NCBI RefSeq assembly: GCF_002355335.1
Contig: NZ_AP014946.1
Location: 1,937,501 to 2,001,500, forward strand
Source of the DNA: Variibacter gotjawalensis
GTDB lineage: Bacteria > Pseudomonadota > Alphaproteobacteria > Rhizobiales > Xanthobacteraceae
Length of the DNA stretch: 64,000 nt
Direction: 5' to 3'
Part shown: one piece after another, positions 45,350 to 54,549 of the stretch
How positions within the stretch are numbered: position 1 is the stretch's first letter
Layout: each line of letters opens with the position of its first letter
Translations under genes and position numbers: made by a program
Notes under the pieces: generated by a model
What the model saw: only the letters and a program-made list of their open reading frames with translations
Database searches by the model: none
What the model was told of the DNA's origin: nothing

Positions 45350-45800
45350 GCATTTCGCCGCGCCAGCAGCGCGACGCATCTCGTAGTGCCACTAGATAAA
45401 GCTTAGCAAGACCTCACCGCAGAAATCGTGCAACGAGGGGAGGGATGGAATAGCCCGTGGCATTAGGTCGATCGATCCGCTCACGCCTAATTCCTCCGTT
45501 GCATTCGTCGCTGTGCACGGAAGTAGGAAAGGGTCTTCGTCCTGCTCGGGGGCGTGCGATAGCTATCGGACATTGCGAGAACGGTCGATCAATTAAAACG
45601 TGATCTTTTCTCAACCTGGAAGTCCATAGATACGTCTCCTACCGCCGCCGGCGCGTTCATAAGCTGCCGGTCCGTTGTCGGCCCCATTCAAGACACTCGC
45701 AATCTATCGCACAGTGTCTGCAAGTGCCGGCGCTCCATCTTGTTCGAGACATTCGCAATCGCGGTGTCTGGAAGAAACGGGAGGGACGGAAATGATAAGT
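45350..45800. other. Gap between DUF4365 gene and TRAP operon
   Basis: 451 nt with only small, unsupported reading frames. No hairpin, tRNA or repeat was recognised. It is a likely boundary between two acquired blocks. Confidence 0.45.
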
Positions 45801-47099
45801 CTACGGCCCCCGCCCATAGACCAGATCGGGTAGAAACAGTGTTATCTGAGGGAAGAGCGTGAGTGCAACGAGCACAAGGCACATTGCAGCGAGAAATGGG
45901 AGGACCTCGATCGTGTAGTCTTCCATCGGCACTCGTAACACCTGCGATGAGATGAACATCATCTGCCCGACCGGCGGCGTCACTCCCGCGATGGTGAGGT
46001 TGGTGACGAGCACGATACCGAAATGCACCGGATCGATCCCCAACTTCGCCAAAATGGGGACGAAAATCGGCGTCAGAATGATAAGCGCCGATGTGCCTTC
46101 GATCGCCGTGCCGAGTACGATGAGAAGGGCGTTGATCAACAGCAACAGCAGAATCGGGTTCGTCGTCAGCGACACCAACCAGTTCGCCATTTGCGGCGGG
46201 ATGCGCTCCCAGGCGAGATAGAAGCCGAACGCCGAGGCGGCGCAGATCATGATCATGACGGAACTCGTGTCGAGCACCGTTTCCTTCATGACGCGCGGAA
46301 GGTCTGCAAAGTAGAGACTGCGATATGCGAAGCGGCCGACCAGGATCGTATAAAGCACAGTGATCGCGCCGGCTTCCGTCGGCGTGAATATTCCGTAGCG
46401 AATGCCTACGACGATGAATACCGGGATCGAAAGCGCCCAGAGAGCGTCGACGAAAGCGCGGCCGAGGGCAGGCGCGCCGGCAAACTCACGACGCCGCGGC
46501 AGGTAACCGCGTTTCTTTGCGATCACCGCAGTCACTGTCATCAGCGCTCCGGCGAGCAGGAGCCCCGGAACGATGCCGCCAACAAAGAGGCGACCGATCG
46601 ATGTATCCGAGATGTAGCCGTAAATGATGAGGCCAATCGATGGCGGTATTAGCGCCGTAATGATTGCGGCGCAGGATGTGATGACGGCAGCAAATGCTGG
46701 CGAATAATTCGCGCGGACCATTTCTGGGCCGAGAATCTTTGCAAGCATCGCAGCGTCGGCACTCGATGAAGCTGTCAGGCCGCCAAGCAATGTCGCGAGC
46801 ACGGTGCACATCTGTGCCAACGCACCGGTCAAGTGTCCGACAAGTGCGTCTGCGAGCACGAGCAAGCGCGCCGTGATGCCCGCTTTGTTCATGATTCCGC
46901 CCGCCAAGACGAAAAAGGGGATCGCGAGGAGCGGATAGGAATCCGTCGCCGTCACCATCTTCTGGACAAAAATATTGAGGGGGACCGAACCATCGATCAG
47001 AAAAAAAGAAAGCGCGGCGATCGCGATCGCGAATGCGATCGGAACTTCGAGCGCGAAGAGAACGAGCATCAAGATGCCGGGCAGCCAATCGACAAGCAT
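45801..47099 (-). CDS. dctM: TRAP transporter large permease (DctM)
   Basis: 432-aa inner-membrane permease of the DctM/SiaM type with about 12 helices. It starts DWLPGILMLVLFALEVPIAF and has the conserved GGLTASSSADAAMLAKILGP and ATVLLG-like first-half motifs, then PPIGLIIYG-like and TPPVGQMMFISSQV in the second half. Last gene of the phyH-dctP-dctQ-dctM operon. Confidence 0.92.
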   Translation of the reverse strand: MLVDWLPGILMLVLFALEVPIAFAIAIAALSFFLIDGSVPLNIFVQKMVTATDSYPLLAIPFFVLAGGIMNKAGITARLLVLADALVGHLTGALAQMCTVLATLLGGLTASSSADAAMLAKILGPEMVRANYSPAFAAVITSCAAIITALIPPSIGLIIYGYISDTSIGRLFVGGIVPGLLLAGALMTVTAVIAKKRGYLPRRREFAGAPALGRAFVDALWALSIPVFIVVGIRYGIFTPTEAGAITVLYTILVGRFAYRSLYFADLPRVMKETVLDTSSVMIMICAASAFGFYLAWERIPPQMANWLVSLTTNPILLLLLINALLIVLGTAIEGTSALIILTPIFVPILAKLGIDPVHFGIVLVTNLTIAGVTPPVGQMMFISSQVLRVPMEDYTIEVLPFLAAMCLVLVALTLFPQITLFLPDLVYGRGP

Positions 47100-47116
47100 C
47101 GGTTACCCCATTCGGT

Positions 47117-47620
47117 TCATATCACTTGCGTCTCGCGCTCAGCGTCGACATGCCAAACCTTCCCGGACAGCATTTGGCAGTAGCGAACGATCATAAGCGC
47201 GAAGCAAAATGCGACAGGCCCGTAAAGCCAGGCGAGCGGCCAGCGCAGAACTGGGCTTGGGTTGTCGAGCGCATCGATCGCAAAGCGTGTACCGAACCAC
47301 GTCATGAAAACAAAAAATGCGAGCAGCAGAGCATGGTTGAAGAGCCGCACGGTCGTCTGCAGCGAAACGGGCAGGCGCCGCACCAACATGTCGATGCTGG
47401 GGTGCAGTCGATATTTGATGCAGGCGCTTGCCCCAAAGAAGACCAGCCACGCAAAAGCGAGCGTCGCAAGCTCGCTCGCCCAGGCAGCAGGTTGCGCCGT
47501 AATGTAGCGCGTAATAACGCCCCAGGAGACCGACAGAACGACGACCGCGAGCGCGATGCAGGCCACGAGCTCTTCGAGCTGGTCCAGAACCCACTTCAGC
47601 ACAGGCGTATTATCCTCCAT
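47117..47620 (-). CDS. dctQ: TRAP transporter small permease (DctQ)
   Basis: 167-aa four-helix membrane subunit that docks with DctM. Four hydrophobic segments are visible, with the family pattern VSWGVITRYITAQPAAWASE in the first half. It lies 17 nt before dctM. Confidence 0.9.
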   Translation of the reverse strand: MEDNTPVLKWVLDQLEELVACIALAVVVLSVSWGVITRYITAQPAAWASELATLAFAWLVFFGASACIKYRLHPSIDMLVRRLPVSLQTTVRLFNHALLLAFFVFMTWFGTRFAIDALDNPSPVLRWPLAWLYGPVAFCFALMIVRYCQMLSGKVWHVDAERETQVI

Positions 47621-47657
47621 CGAATACGCGCGGCTACCGCAGCGTCAAAACGACTCC

Positions 47658-48632
47658 TCACTTCAACGTACCGAGCACGGTCTCTTGAAGCTTCGGCGTC
47701 CACTTGGGAAACGCGCTGTAGACTGGTGTGGTCACCTTTTGGAAGGCATCGAGATCGACATCCTCGACGAAGGTGATGCCGGCCGTCTTGAATTTTTGGA
47801 TGTAATCCTTCTCGAGTTCGAGCGTGAGCCGCGTCATTTCGGCACCGGCTTTCTTGCCCTCCTCGATGAGGATCTGCTGAACGTCGGCCGGAAGCGTCGC
47901 GAAATATTTCGCGTTGATCGGCCAGTTGGTGAACGCGGTAAAGTGCCGCGTCAGCGAGATCACCTTGCGTGTCTCGTGCAGCTTCGACCCCCATAGCGAG
48001 CCGAGCGGTGCTTCCGCAGCTTGGACCACGTTCTGCTGCAACGCGCTGTAGACTTCCGACCATTGCACCGTGGTCGGCCGAGCGCCCATCGACTTGAACG
48101 TTTCGATCCACATTGTGTTCGGCGGGGCACGTACCGTCATGCCGGCAATGTCTTCGGGCTTTCGCACTGGCTTATCGGCGATGAGATGGCGATAGCCGAA
48201 GAAACCGTTCGCCATGATCAACTTGAAGCCTGACCTTTCAAGACGCCTCTCGACATCCTTGTACCAATCGGACGCGAGGATCTTCTCGTACTCTTGCGGA
48301 GTCTTGACGAGGTAGGGGCCGTTCAGGACACCGATGTCAGGGACGAAGTCGGACAGATAGCCCGGGTCCGTGATGTTCATCACATTGGCGCCCTGGCGGA
48401 TCATTTCGTTGACTTCTTTGCCTGGGCCGAGTTGCTCGCCCGGAAAGAGTTGGATCTGGACGCGATTGTTGGTGCGCGCCGCCACGTTCTTGGCAAAGAA
48501 TTCGGCCGCAAGATGCGCGGGCTCCGTCGCGGAGAGCGAGTGTGCAAAACGTATCCGGATTTCTTGCGCGGTCGCGGCGGATGCGCTGGTCAAGGCGGCG
48601 ATGGCGAAAAGCCACGCGGAAAGGCGCTTCAT
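47658..48632 (-). CDS. dctP: TRAP solute-binding protein (DctP)
   Basis: 324-aa periplasmic binding protein. The signal peptide ends near TAQEI. The DctP motif NRVQIQLFPGEQLGPGKEV and the ligand-carboxylate region AGMTVRAPPNTMWIETFKSMG, with the conserved Arg, are present. Cotranscribed with dctQ and dctM. The ligand is probably an organic acid; the neighbouring dioxygenase gene may point to it. Confidence 0.92.
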   Translation of the reverse strand: MKRLSAWLFAIAALTSASAATAQEIRIRFAHSLSATEPAHLAAEFFAKNVAARTNNRVQIQLFPGEQLGPGKEVNEMIRQGANVMNITDPGYLSDFVPDIGVLNGPYLVKTPQEYEKILASDWYKDVERRLERSGFKLIMANGFFGYRHLIADKPVRKPEDIAGMTVRAPPNTMWIETFKSMGARPTTVQWSEVYSALQQNVVQAAEAPLGSLWGSKLHETRKVISLTRHFTAFTNWPINAKYFATLPADVQQILIEEGKKAGAEMTRLTLELEKDYIQKFKTAGITFVEDVDLDAFQKVTTPVYSAFPKWTPKLQETVLGTLK

Positions 48633-48691
48633 CGGGTTTCCTCCTCGGTCCTGCGGCGCCGCTCATACGGCAGCGTCCGTCGCTCTTGGCG

Positions 48692-49549
48692 CTACATCGC
48701 GGAATCGCGACGAGCATCGGTTGGTGCAGGACCAAGCTTCCCAGCTTGTGATGCACCGGCGTAGAGTATCTTGAGTTGGTTATCCACGATCGCCTCGTGG
48801 CGCGCGACCGCATCGGGATGCATCTCACTTTCGGGAGCAACTTCGCGATCGAAGTGGCCGTAGCGATCCATCCCGCGGACCAGCATTGCAGTTTCACGAT
48901 GCGGCGACATTTGCTTCACATGAGTCGCTACGTAGCGAATGGCAAATCCGACGCGCGGCAGCTTCGCGCGATTGCGCTCCGAGCCATGAAAAAGCAGAAC
49001 GTGATGCAGCGACATCTCGCCCGGCTGCAGCTCGACATCAACGATCGTCGCGGGGTCCACCTCAACGGCGATCTCTTGCCCGCGCGACAACATGTTGGAT
49101 TCCTCAAACTTGTCCTCATGCGGAACCTGGCTGCGATGCGTGCCCGGCACCACCTGAAGGCAGCCAGACTCCTTCGTCGACGGCGTCAGTGCGACCCATG
49201 CGGTGACGATGTCGGTGGACGAGAGCCCCCAGTAGGTTCCGTCTTGATGCCATGAAGTGTAGGCGTCTCCACCGGCCGGCTTGGCGAAGAATTGCGAGCC
49301 CCAACACCAGATGTCAGGACCGAGCACATCCTCGACCGCGTCCAAGATGCGTGGATCGCGGATCATTTGATCAAGCCATGGGAAAAGAAGGTGCGGCTTT
49401 TGGTTCAGCCGTCCCTTGATGATGTCGCCGTTATCTTGGAACCGCTGGGCGAGCCGGTCCGCATCTTCGCTCGACATCACACGTAGCGGATAATGGATAC
49501 CGTTCTCGTGATACGCGGCGACTTCAGCCTCGGTCAGCCGTTTCGACAT
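48692..49549 (-). CDS. Phytanoyl-CoA dioxygenase family (PhyH) protein
   Basis: 285-aa Fe(II)/2-oxoglutarate-dependent oxygenase. The iron site is visible as WHQDGT (His101, Asp103) and LLFHGSERN (His188), with Arg194 close by for 2-oxoglutarate. The start at 49549 has AGGAGG upstream. It lies 59 nt before dctP in the same direction, so it likely acts on the compound imported by the TRAP system. Confidence 0.86.
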   Translation of the reverse strand: MSKRLTEAEVAAYHENGIHYPLRVMSSEDADRLAQRFQDNGDIIKGRLNQKPHLLFPWLDQMIRDPRILDAVEDVLGPDIWCWGSQFFAKPAGGDAYTSWHQDGTYWGLSSTDIVTAWVALTPSTKESGCLQVVPGTHRSQVPHEDKFEESNMLSRGQEIAVEVDPATIVDVELQPGEMSLHHVLLFHGSERNRAKLPRVGFAIRYVATHVKQMSPHRETAMLVRGMDRYGHFDREVAPESEMHPDAVARHEAIVDNQLKILYAGASQAGKLGPAPTDARRDSAM

Positions 49550-49688
49550 CGGTTTCCTCCTGAGCTGCTCTTTTTTGGCGGCCTGCTACATCTCAGCGCA
49601 AGCCCTGAGCGCTCGTCAAGCGTGCAGCCGAACCGTCCAAGCGATTTCAATACGGTTCTTCTTTGCTAACTCCGCGCCTTAAGGGGCC

Positions 49689-51299
49689 TCAATTGTCGGC
49701 CCGCCGACGACTCTCTAGCAGACGGAAGCTTATTGAAGCTGATGCGTCTTCGCCGACTGAGAAATTTTGATCGCCCCAAATAGCCGGCATCTCTTTCATG
49801 CTAGCAAGAGACAAACAACGCTCTGAACTGCCCGCGATGATCGCTTCGACAATCTCGGGCTTGGCGAATGCGAGATTGATGTTCATCCGGACCGAACGCT
49901 CGGTTCTATTGTCGCGTTTGGCGAGTGCCTTGAGACCGCGCACCTTTCCATCTATCAGATCGTCCACCCAGCGCCGGCTGCGCGCGATCGCATGCAGCAT
50001 GCGGGCGCGTTTCTCGGACCGAAGCCTTGCAGAATTCGACGCGACGCCAGTACTGGCATCGGGATCGAGTACTTGGCGGTGCGGGATGCGGCCGGGTAAC
50101 CAAGGAAGCCTGATCGATTTGGTCTCACCGAATTCTTGGTTCGTGATATCCACGATGACGTGGTCTCGCCGCAGAACGACTTTGCAGATCCTTTGGAATA
50201 GGTCGTCAACCGCAACATCGCCGCTCTCCGACCTGATAGCGGTGACGATTTTTTCTTCCAGTTGGTCAGCGGACGCGCGCATACGCTCGACGGCATTCGC
50301 GTCACCGTGCTTGCGCGCACTCGAAACGTAATACCGATAATGCAGGCCGTTCTTGCGCGCTGTGACGGCTGTCATACGATAGCCGGCGCTATCGAAAATT
50401 TTGCCGACGAGCGGATACATGCCGGGAGGCAGGCGCCGGACGCTGTAGTCGAAGCCCTGCGATGTCAGAATTTCCTGAACCTGATCGAACACCGCTTTGT
50501 CGACGATGCCGGGGTGCTCGCCAGGAAACCATTTGCCTTTGTGTCCGACCTCGCCGACGTAGAGGCGGTTCTTGAGCATGTGGTTGAGCGGGTTTTTGGC
50601 GAATGGCAGCCCGCCCTTGACGCCGCCTTTGCCACGCGTTCGCTTGGTGACGATCTCGCGGTCACGAAGCTCGATGACGGTCTTGGTCAGCGACCGTTGC
50701 CGCAGGTAGGTCGCAAAAATCTCGCGAACGGTTTCGGCCTCTTCAGGATGCGGGACCAGCTTTTTGTCGACGTTGTCGTAGCCGAGCGGCACCGGGCCGC
50801 CCATGCACATGCCTTTGCGCTTCGAGGCCGCAACCTTGTCGCGGATGCGCTCTCCTGTCACCTCCCGCTCAAATTGCGCGAACGAGAGCAGGACGTTGAG
50901 GGTGAGGCGTCCCATGCTACTGGTCGTGTTGAACGACTGGGTGACGGATACGAACGACACCCCGTGCGCATCGAAGAGTTCGACAAGCTTGGCAAAGTCG
51001 GCAAGCGTTCTGGTGAGGCGGTCGACCTTGTAGACGACGACCACATCGATCCGGCGCTGCCGGATTGCTTCCAACAGCTTTTGCAGGGCAGGACGATCGA
51101 GATTGCCGCCCGAGAAGCCGCCGTCGTCGTAGTGGCCGGGCTGTAGTCGCCACCCTTCGTGCGCTTGGCTCTTGATGTAGGCTTCAGAGGCCTCGCGCTG
51201 CGCGTCCAGCGAATTGAAAGCCTGCTCAAGACCGTACTCAGTTGAAACCCGCGTATAGATCGCGCAGCGGAGAATCTTTGACGAAGTTGTTTTGCTCAT
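49689..51299 (-). CDS. Large serine recombinase
   Basis: 536-aa recombinase. The N-terminal resolvase domain has YTRVSTEYGLEQAFNSLDAQ, with catalytic Ser19, then YKVDRLTRTL and FAQFEREVTGERIRDKV. A recombinase domain and a central zinc-ribbon-poor segment follow. The ATG at 51299 overlaps the DUF2924 stop in ATGA; a longer frame reaches 51365. Length and context fit the DUF3489-DUF2924-recombinase cassette common in alphaproteobacterial mobile elements. Confidence 0.92.
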   Translation of the reverse strand: MSKTTSSKILRCAIYTRVSTEYGLEQAFNSLDAQREASEAYIKSQAHEGWRLQPGHYDDGGFSGGNLDRPALQKLLEAIRQRRIDVVVVYKVDRLTRTLADFAKLVELFDAHGVSFVSVTQSFNTTSSMGRLTLNVLLSFAQFEREVTGERIRDKVAASKRKGMCMGGPVPLGYDNVDKKLVPHPEEAETVREIFATYLRQRSLTKTVIELRDREIVTKRTRGKGGVKGGLPFAKNPLNHMLKNRLYVGEVGHKGKWFPGEHPGIVDKAVFDQVQEILTSQGFDYSVRRLPPGMYPLVGKIFDSAGYRMTAVTARKNGLHYRYYVSSARKHGDANAVERMRASADQLEEKIVTAIRSESGDVAVDDLFQRICKVVLRRDHVIVDITNQEFGETKSIRLPWLPGRIPHRQVLDPDASTGVASNSARLRSEKRARMLHAIARSRRWVDDLIDGKVRGLKALAKRDNRTERSVRMNINLAFAKPEIVEAIIAGSSERCLSLASMKEMPAIWGDQNFSVGEDASASISFRLLESRRRADN

Positions 51300-51853
51300 G
51301 GCGAAGCTGCCGCGCCGTTTCGCGCGGTTTTCGCGCGCAGGCCGAAAAATCTCGGGCCGTTCCACCGTGTGCCCGTGATCGCGAACGCGACTTCGCTGAG
51401 GCTCCCGAACTCTGCGCCATTCCAGCTGAAGCCATCTTTCGTCACCACGACATGATGCAGCTTCTGCTCGTGCTCGCGGACTAAAATCGTCCCGGGACGG
51501 ATTGGAGCGCGCGGAGCGGGAGGAATGGACACTGAAACGTTCCGCCTGCGACCTGACGTATTAGCTTGTCCGCGCTGTTTCTCCAATTCGTCAGCAATTC
51601 CATCGAGAAGTCTGACCGAGGCGCGATCGAGGTCACCGTAGGCCGCCGCTTGGACTCGGTATGCCAAGATCCTGAACATCAGCCAGCGGGGCAGATACGG
51701 TGGCGCATCTCGTTTGATCACTGCCTTCCACCGCGCTCGCAGGCCATCGCGATCGAGGGTTTCAAGCTCAGCAATCGCCACAGCGATTTTAGCATCGGCT
51801 GTCACAGCTGGCGTTGTTGCATGCGAATGATTGAGAGGTTCGAGCATGCTCAT
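51296..51853 (-). CDS. DUF2924 protein of the recombinase cassette
   Basis: 185-aa protein of the DUF2924 family: LRARWKAVIKRDAPPYLPRW, RILAYRVQAAAYGDLD, then PGTILVREHEQKLHHVVV and the C-terminal SLSEVAFAITGTRWNGPRFF. ATG at 51853 overlaps the DUF3489 stop in ATGA; another ATG at 51847 is in frame. DUF2924 genes regularly accompany large serine recombinases; its job is unknown, possibly recombination directionality. Confidence 0.86.
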   Translation of the reverse strand: MSMLEPLNHSHATTPAVTADAKIAVAIAELETLDRDGLRARWKAVIKRDAPPYLPRWLMFRILAYRVQAAAYGDLDRASVRLLDGIADELEKQRGQANTSGRRRNVSVSIPPAPRAPIRPGTILVREHEQKLHHVVVTKDGFSWNGAEFGSLSEVAFAITGTRWNGPRFFGLRAKTARNGAAASP

Positions 51854-52149
51854 GGCAATATCCGATATCGGCGAACGCCACGAACTTTCTCGGATAGCAA
51901 AATGAGCGCGAGCTTTTGTTTGACTTTGCCAGTTAGGAACCCGCGAGCCGAATGTGCTTGCCAACCGCTAACCTCAACGAGGCGCGCGATTGTCGAGCCG
52001 CGGAGTAGGCGGAGCGCTATCAATAGCGCCGTCTGCTTTTTGATTGTCAGAGCTATTGGATTTGTGGCCGGCTTCTTCGCGACCACCTTACCCTTTCGCC
52101 GCTGCTCCGATGCCGACGGGGCTTTCGCCGTATTCGCTAGCTTATTCAT
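51850..52149 (-). CDS. DUF3489-like small protein of the recombinase cassette
   Basis: 99-aa Lys-rich protein. The C-terminal half (KKQTALLIALRLLRGSTIAR, then TGWQAHSARGFLTG-like) has the DUF3489 pattern, a possible winged-helix DNA-binding unit. First of the coupled pair with DUF2924. Confidence 0.82.
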   Translation of the reverse strand: MNKLANTAKAPSASEQRRKGKVVAKKPATNPIALTIKKQTALLIALRLLRGSTIARLVEVSGWQAHSARGFLTGKVKQKLALILLSEKVRGVRRYRILP

Positions 52150-52161
52150 AAGGCGCTCCAG

Positions 52162-52470
52162 TCACGCGGGGTCTTCCCGCACGACCAAAGCCCCACCGTC
52201 GCGATACAGCACTGGCAGGGAAATCTGCGAAGCCGGCGCGTTTGGTTTCCGACCCCTAGTTCGCACACTGACGCTCCATTCTTCGAGGAAGTCCAGCAGA
52301 AGTTCCGACGATGTCTGAGCGATCAACGCGTTTGTGAGCGACCAGGGCCTCAACAATATTTCGTCGAGTATCCAGCGATAGCCGTCGATTATCGCGACCT
52401 CATTCCCCTGAAGGTGTTGGGGTGAACTTGTAGACAGCGCTGCAAGGTTGATACCGTATCGCTCAAGCAT
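52162..52470 (-). CDS. Small uncharacterised protein ahead of DUF3489
   Basis: 102-aa protein, no recognised family, no signal or membrane segment. It ends 12 nt before the DUF3489 gene, so it probably belongs to the same transcript. Its ATG at 52470 is only 14 bp from the divergent LysR start at 52485, so promoters of each gene must overlap the other. It may be a passenger of the mobile cassette. Confidence 0.6.
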   Translation of the reverse strand: MLERYGINLAALSTSSPQHLQGNEVAIIDGYRWILDEILLRPWSLTNALIAQTSSELLLDFLEEWSVSVRTRGRKPNAPASQISLPVLYRDGGALVVREDPA

Positions 52471-52484
52471 TCCCGGAGTGATGA

Positions 52485-53411
52485 GTGGCTGGACGTCTAA
52501 ATTTCCGTCAAATCGAAGCGTTTCGCGCCGTTATGATTACTGGAACGACGATCGCGGCTGCCAACATGCTAAACACGACCCAGCCGTCGATTAGCCGCTC
52601 GCTCGCACAGATCCAAGGCGCAGCTAAACTCAAACTGTTCGAACTAGATCGCGGTCGACTGCGGCCCACGCCGGAGGCTGTGAAACTCTTCGAAGCGGTA
52701 CAGCGTAATTTTCTTGGTCTCGAAACGATCGAAGAGACCATTAGCCTGCTGCGGCGGTCCGGTACCGGGATCGTTCGCATTGCATGCACGCCGGCGCTGG
52801 GCATGAGTGTAATGCCGAGCATCATCGCGAAATTCCAGCAGAGCCATCCCGACGTCAGGACCACCCTACGTACAATAGGTTCATACTACGTGCGCGAAGG
52901 GCTCGTTAATGGTCTCTATGATGTCGGGTTGACCACAAATCGGATCCAGGTGGAGGGTTCGCAGCTGCAAGCCAAAACGGTTGATCAGGTGGCGGCCGTT
53001 TGCGTGATGAGCCGTTCGCATCGTTTGGCAAAGGAACCTCACATCGCGGCACGTCATTTCCACGATGAAATCCTGTTGACCCTCGATCGCGATGACGACT
53101 TAAGCGATGAATGGCGCCGCGTCTTGCTGCATGCGGGCGTGAGGCCTGCCTCGGTGATTGAGACAACCTATTCGGCGACCATATGCCAACTTGCCGAAGC
53201 AGGAGCGGGGATCGGGATCGTCAATCCATATATCGCGTCGGTGTTTGCCGACCGCATTCGGGTTGTACCGATTAGGCCAGCACTCGCAGTCAAAGTTTTC
53301 GTCGCCTATCCGACGCATGTCGCCATGTCTTCGCTGGCAGCCGATCTAATGTCACGGATCGGCGAACATTTCGGCTCGAAGCTACGGGCGCCGCGGCAAT
53401 CGCGGCGCTGA
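52485..53411 (+). CDS. LysR-family transcriptional regulator
   Basis: 308-aa regulator. The helix-turn-helix is FRQIEAFRAVMITGTTIAAA and TTQPSISRSLAQIQ; the ligand domain includes RIACTPALGMSVMPSIIAKF. The start is a GTG at 52485 with GGAG upstream. It precedes the tctC-CoA-transferase-hyu operon in the same direction and is its likely controller. Confidence 0.87.
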   Translation: MAGRLNFRQIEAFRAVMITGTTIAAANMLNTTQPSISRSLAQIQGAAKLKLFELDRGRLRPTPEAVKLFEAVQRNFLGLETIEETISLLRRSGTGIVRIACTPALGMSVMPSIIAKFQQSHPDVRTTLRTIGSYYVREGLVNGLYDVGLTTNRIQVEGSQLQAKTVDQVAAVCVMSRSHRLAKEPHIAARHFHDEILLTLDRDDDLSDEWRRVLLHAGVRPASVIETTYSATICQLAEAGAGIGIVNPYIASVFADRIRVVPIRPALAVKVFVAYPTHVAMSSLAADLMSRIGEHFGSKLRAPRQSRR

Positions 53412-53559
53412 CTCGCGATCCTATATCAAACATGCATAGCTAGGCGACATAATACGATTGGCCGAAATAGAATGAGGCTTCGTATGCTTCGCCATTGCCG
53501 TGCTGATCTCGCGGCAAGTGCCGGGGTTGTCGCCACTCGTTGTTTGGGAGCCAAACACT

Positions 53560-54516
53560 ATGCGTTTTTTCGTCGTGACTGCCCTTACGATCGCCATGAC
53601 TGCTCTTTCGCCTATAGCGTCAGCGCAACCTAATCAGATGAAAATTGTCGTTCCGTTTGCTGCGGGCGGCACTGCCGATGTGCTTGGCCGTATCGTTGCG
53701 CAGCAACTCGGTGCGATCAACGGCAGCCAAGTTATCGTCGAGAATCGCCCGGGTGGGGGTGGAAACATAGGTGCCGAGACTGTAGCGCGAGGACCGAGTG
53801 ATGGCTCGACACTATTGCTCGGAACGATCGGCATTCACGCGGCGAGCAAGATCTACCGGTCACTTCCGTATGACCCGGCGAAGGATTTGCAGCCTGTGAC
53901 GATCCTCGCTGAGGTGCCGAATGCTCTCATCGTGCATCCGTCCATCGCTGCAAAGGATGTCAAAGAATTTCTGGCGCTCGCAAAGAAGGAGCCCGGCGCG
54001 ATCAATTTTGGTTCGGCCGGCAATGGATCGTCGACCCATATGATCGCTGAGCTTTTCAAGTTGAAAGCCGATGCAAAGCTCACGCACGTGCCCTATCGCG
54101 GCAGCGGGCCTGCGCTGAACGACCTCGTAGCCGGCCAGATTCAAGCGATGTTCGAAAATCTGCCGACTGCGCTTCCCTTCATCGAGAACGGCAACGTACG
54201 CGTTCTTGGTGTCACCAGTTCGACGCGATCGCCGAGCCTTCCGAACGTGCCAACCATCGCCGAAGCTGGCGTGCCAGGCTATGACGCGACTGCTTGGTTC
54301 ACAATTGCGGTGGCGAGCACGGTGTCGGGTGCAGTCGTCGAGAAGCTAAATGCGGACATTCGCAGAATCCTCCAGCAGCCTGAGACGATCGAACGCTTCA
54401 AGAAACTCGGTGCCGTCATCGTCGGCAATAGCGTGACGGATGCCAGGACGTTTTTCGCTACCGAAACAACCAAATGGAACGGCGTCATTGACGCAGCTGG
54501 TATCCGGCTCGATTGA
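53560..54516 (+). CDS. TctC/Bug solute-binding protein
   Basis: 318-aa periplasmic binding protein with a signal peptide (ending near ASAQ), KIVVPFAAGGTADVLGRI, NFGSAGNGSSTHMIAELF and HVPYRGSGPALNDLVAGQI. Intact, unlike the copy at 36665-37649. No TctAB membrane genes are adjacent; such orphan Bug proteins are common. First gene of the catabolic operon. It probably binds a carboxylic acid. Confidence 0.9.
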   Translation: MRFFVVTALTIAMTALSPIASAQPNQMKIVVPFAAGGTADVLGRIVAQQLGAINGSQVIVENRPGGGGNIGAETVARGPSDGSTLLLGTIGIHAASKIYRSLPYDPAKDLQPVTILAEVPNALIVHPSIAAKDVKEFLALAKKEPGAINFGSAGNGSSTHMIAELFKLKADAKLTHVPYRGSGPALNDLVAGQIQAMFENLPTALPFIENGNVRVLGVTSSTRSPSLPNVPTIAEAGVPGYDATAWFTIAVASTVSGAVVEKLNADIRRILQQPETIERFKKLGAVIVGNSVTDARTFFATETTKWNGVIDAAGIRLD

Positions 54517-54549
54517 TTGCGGCCGCTGATTAGCAACAGGAAGTCGGAC

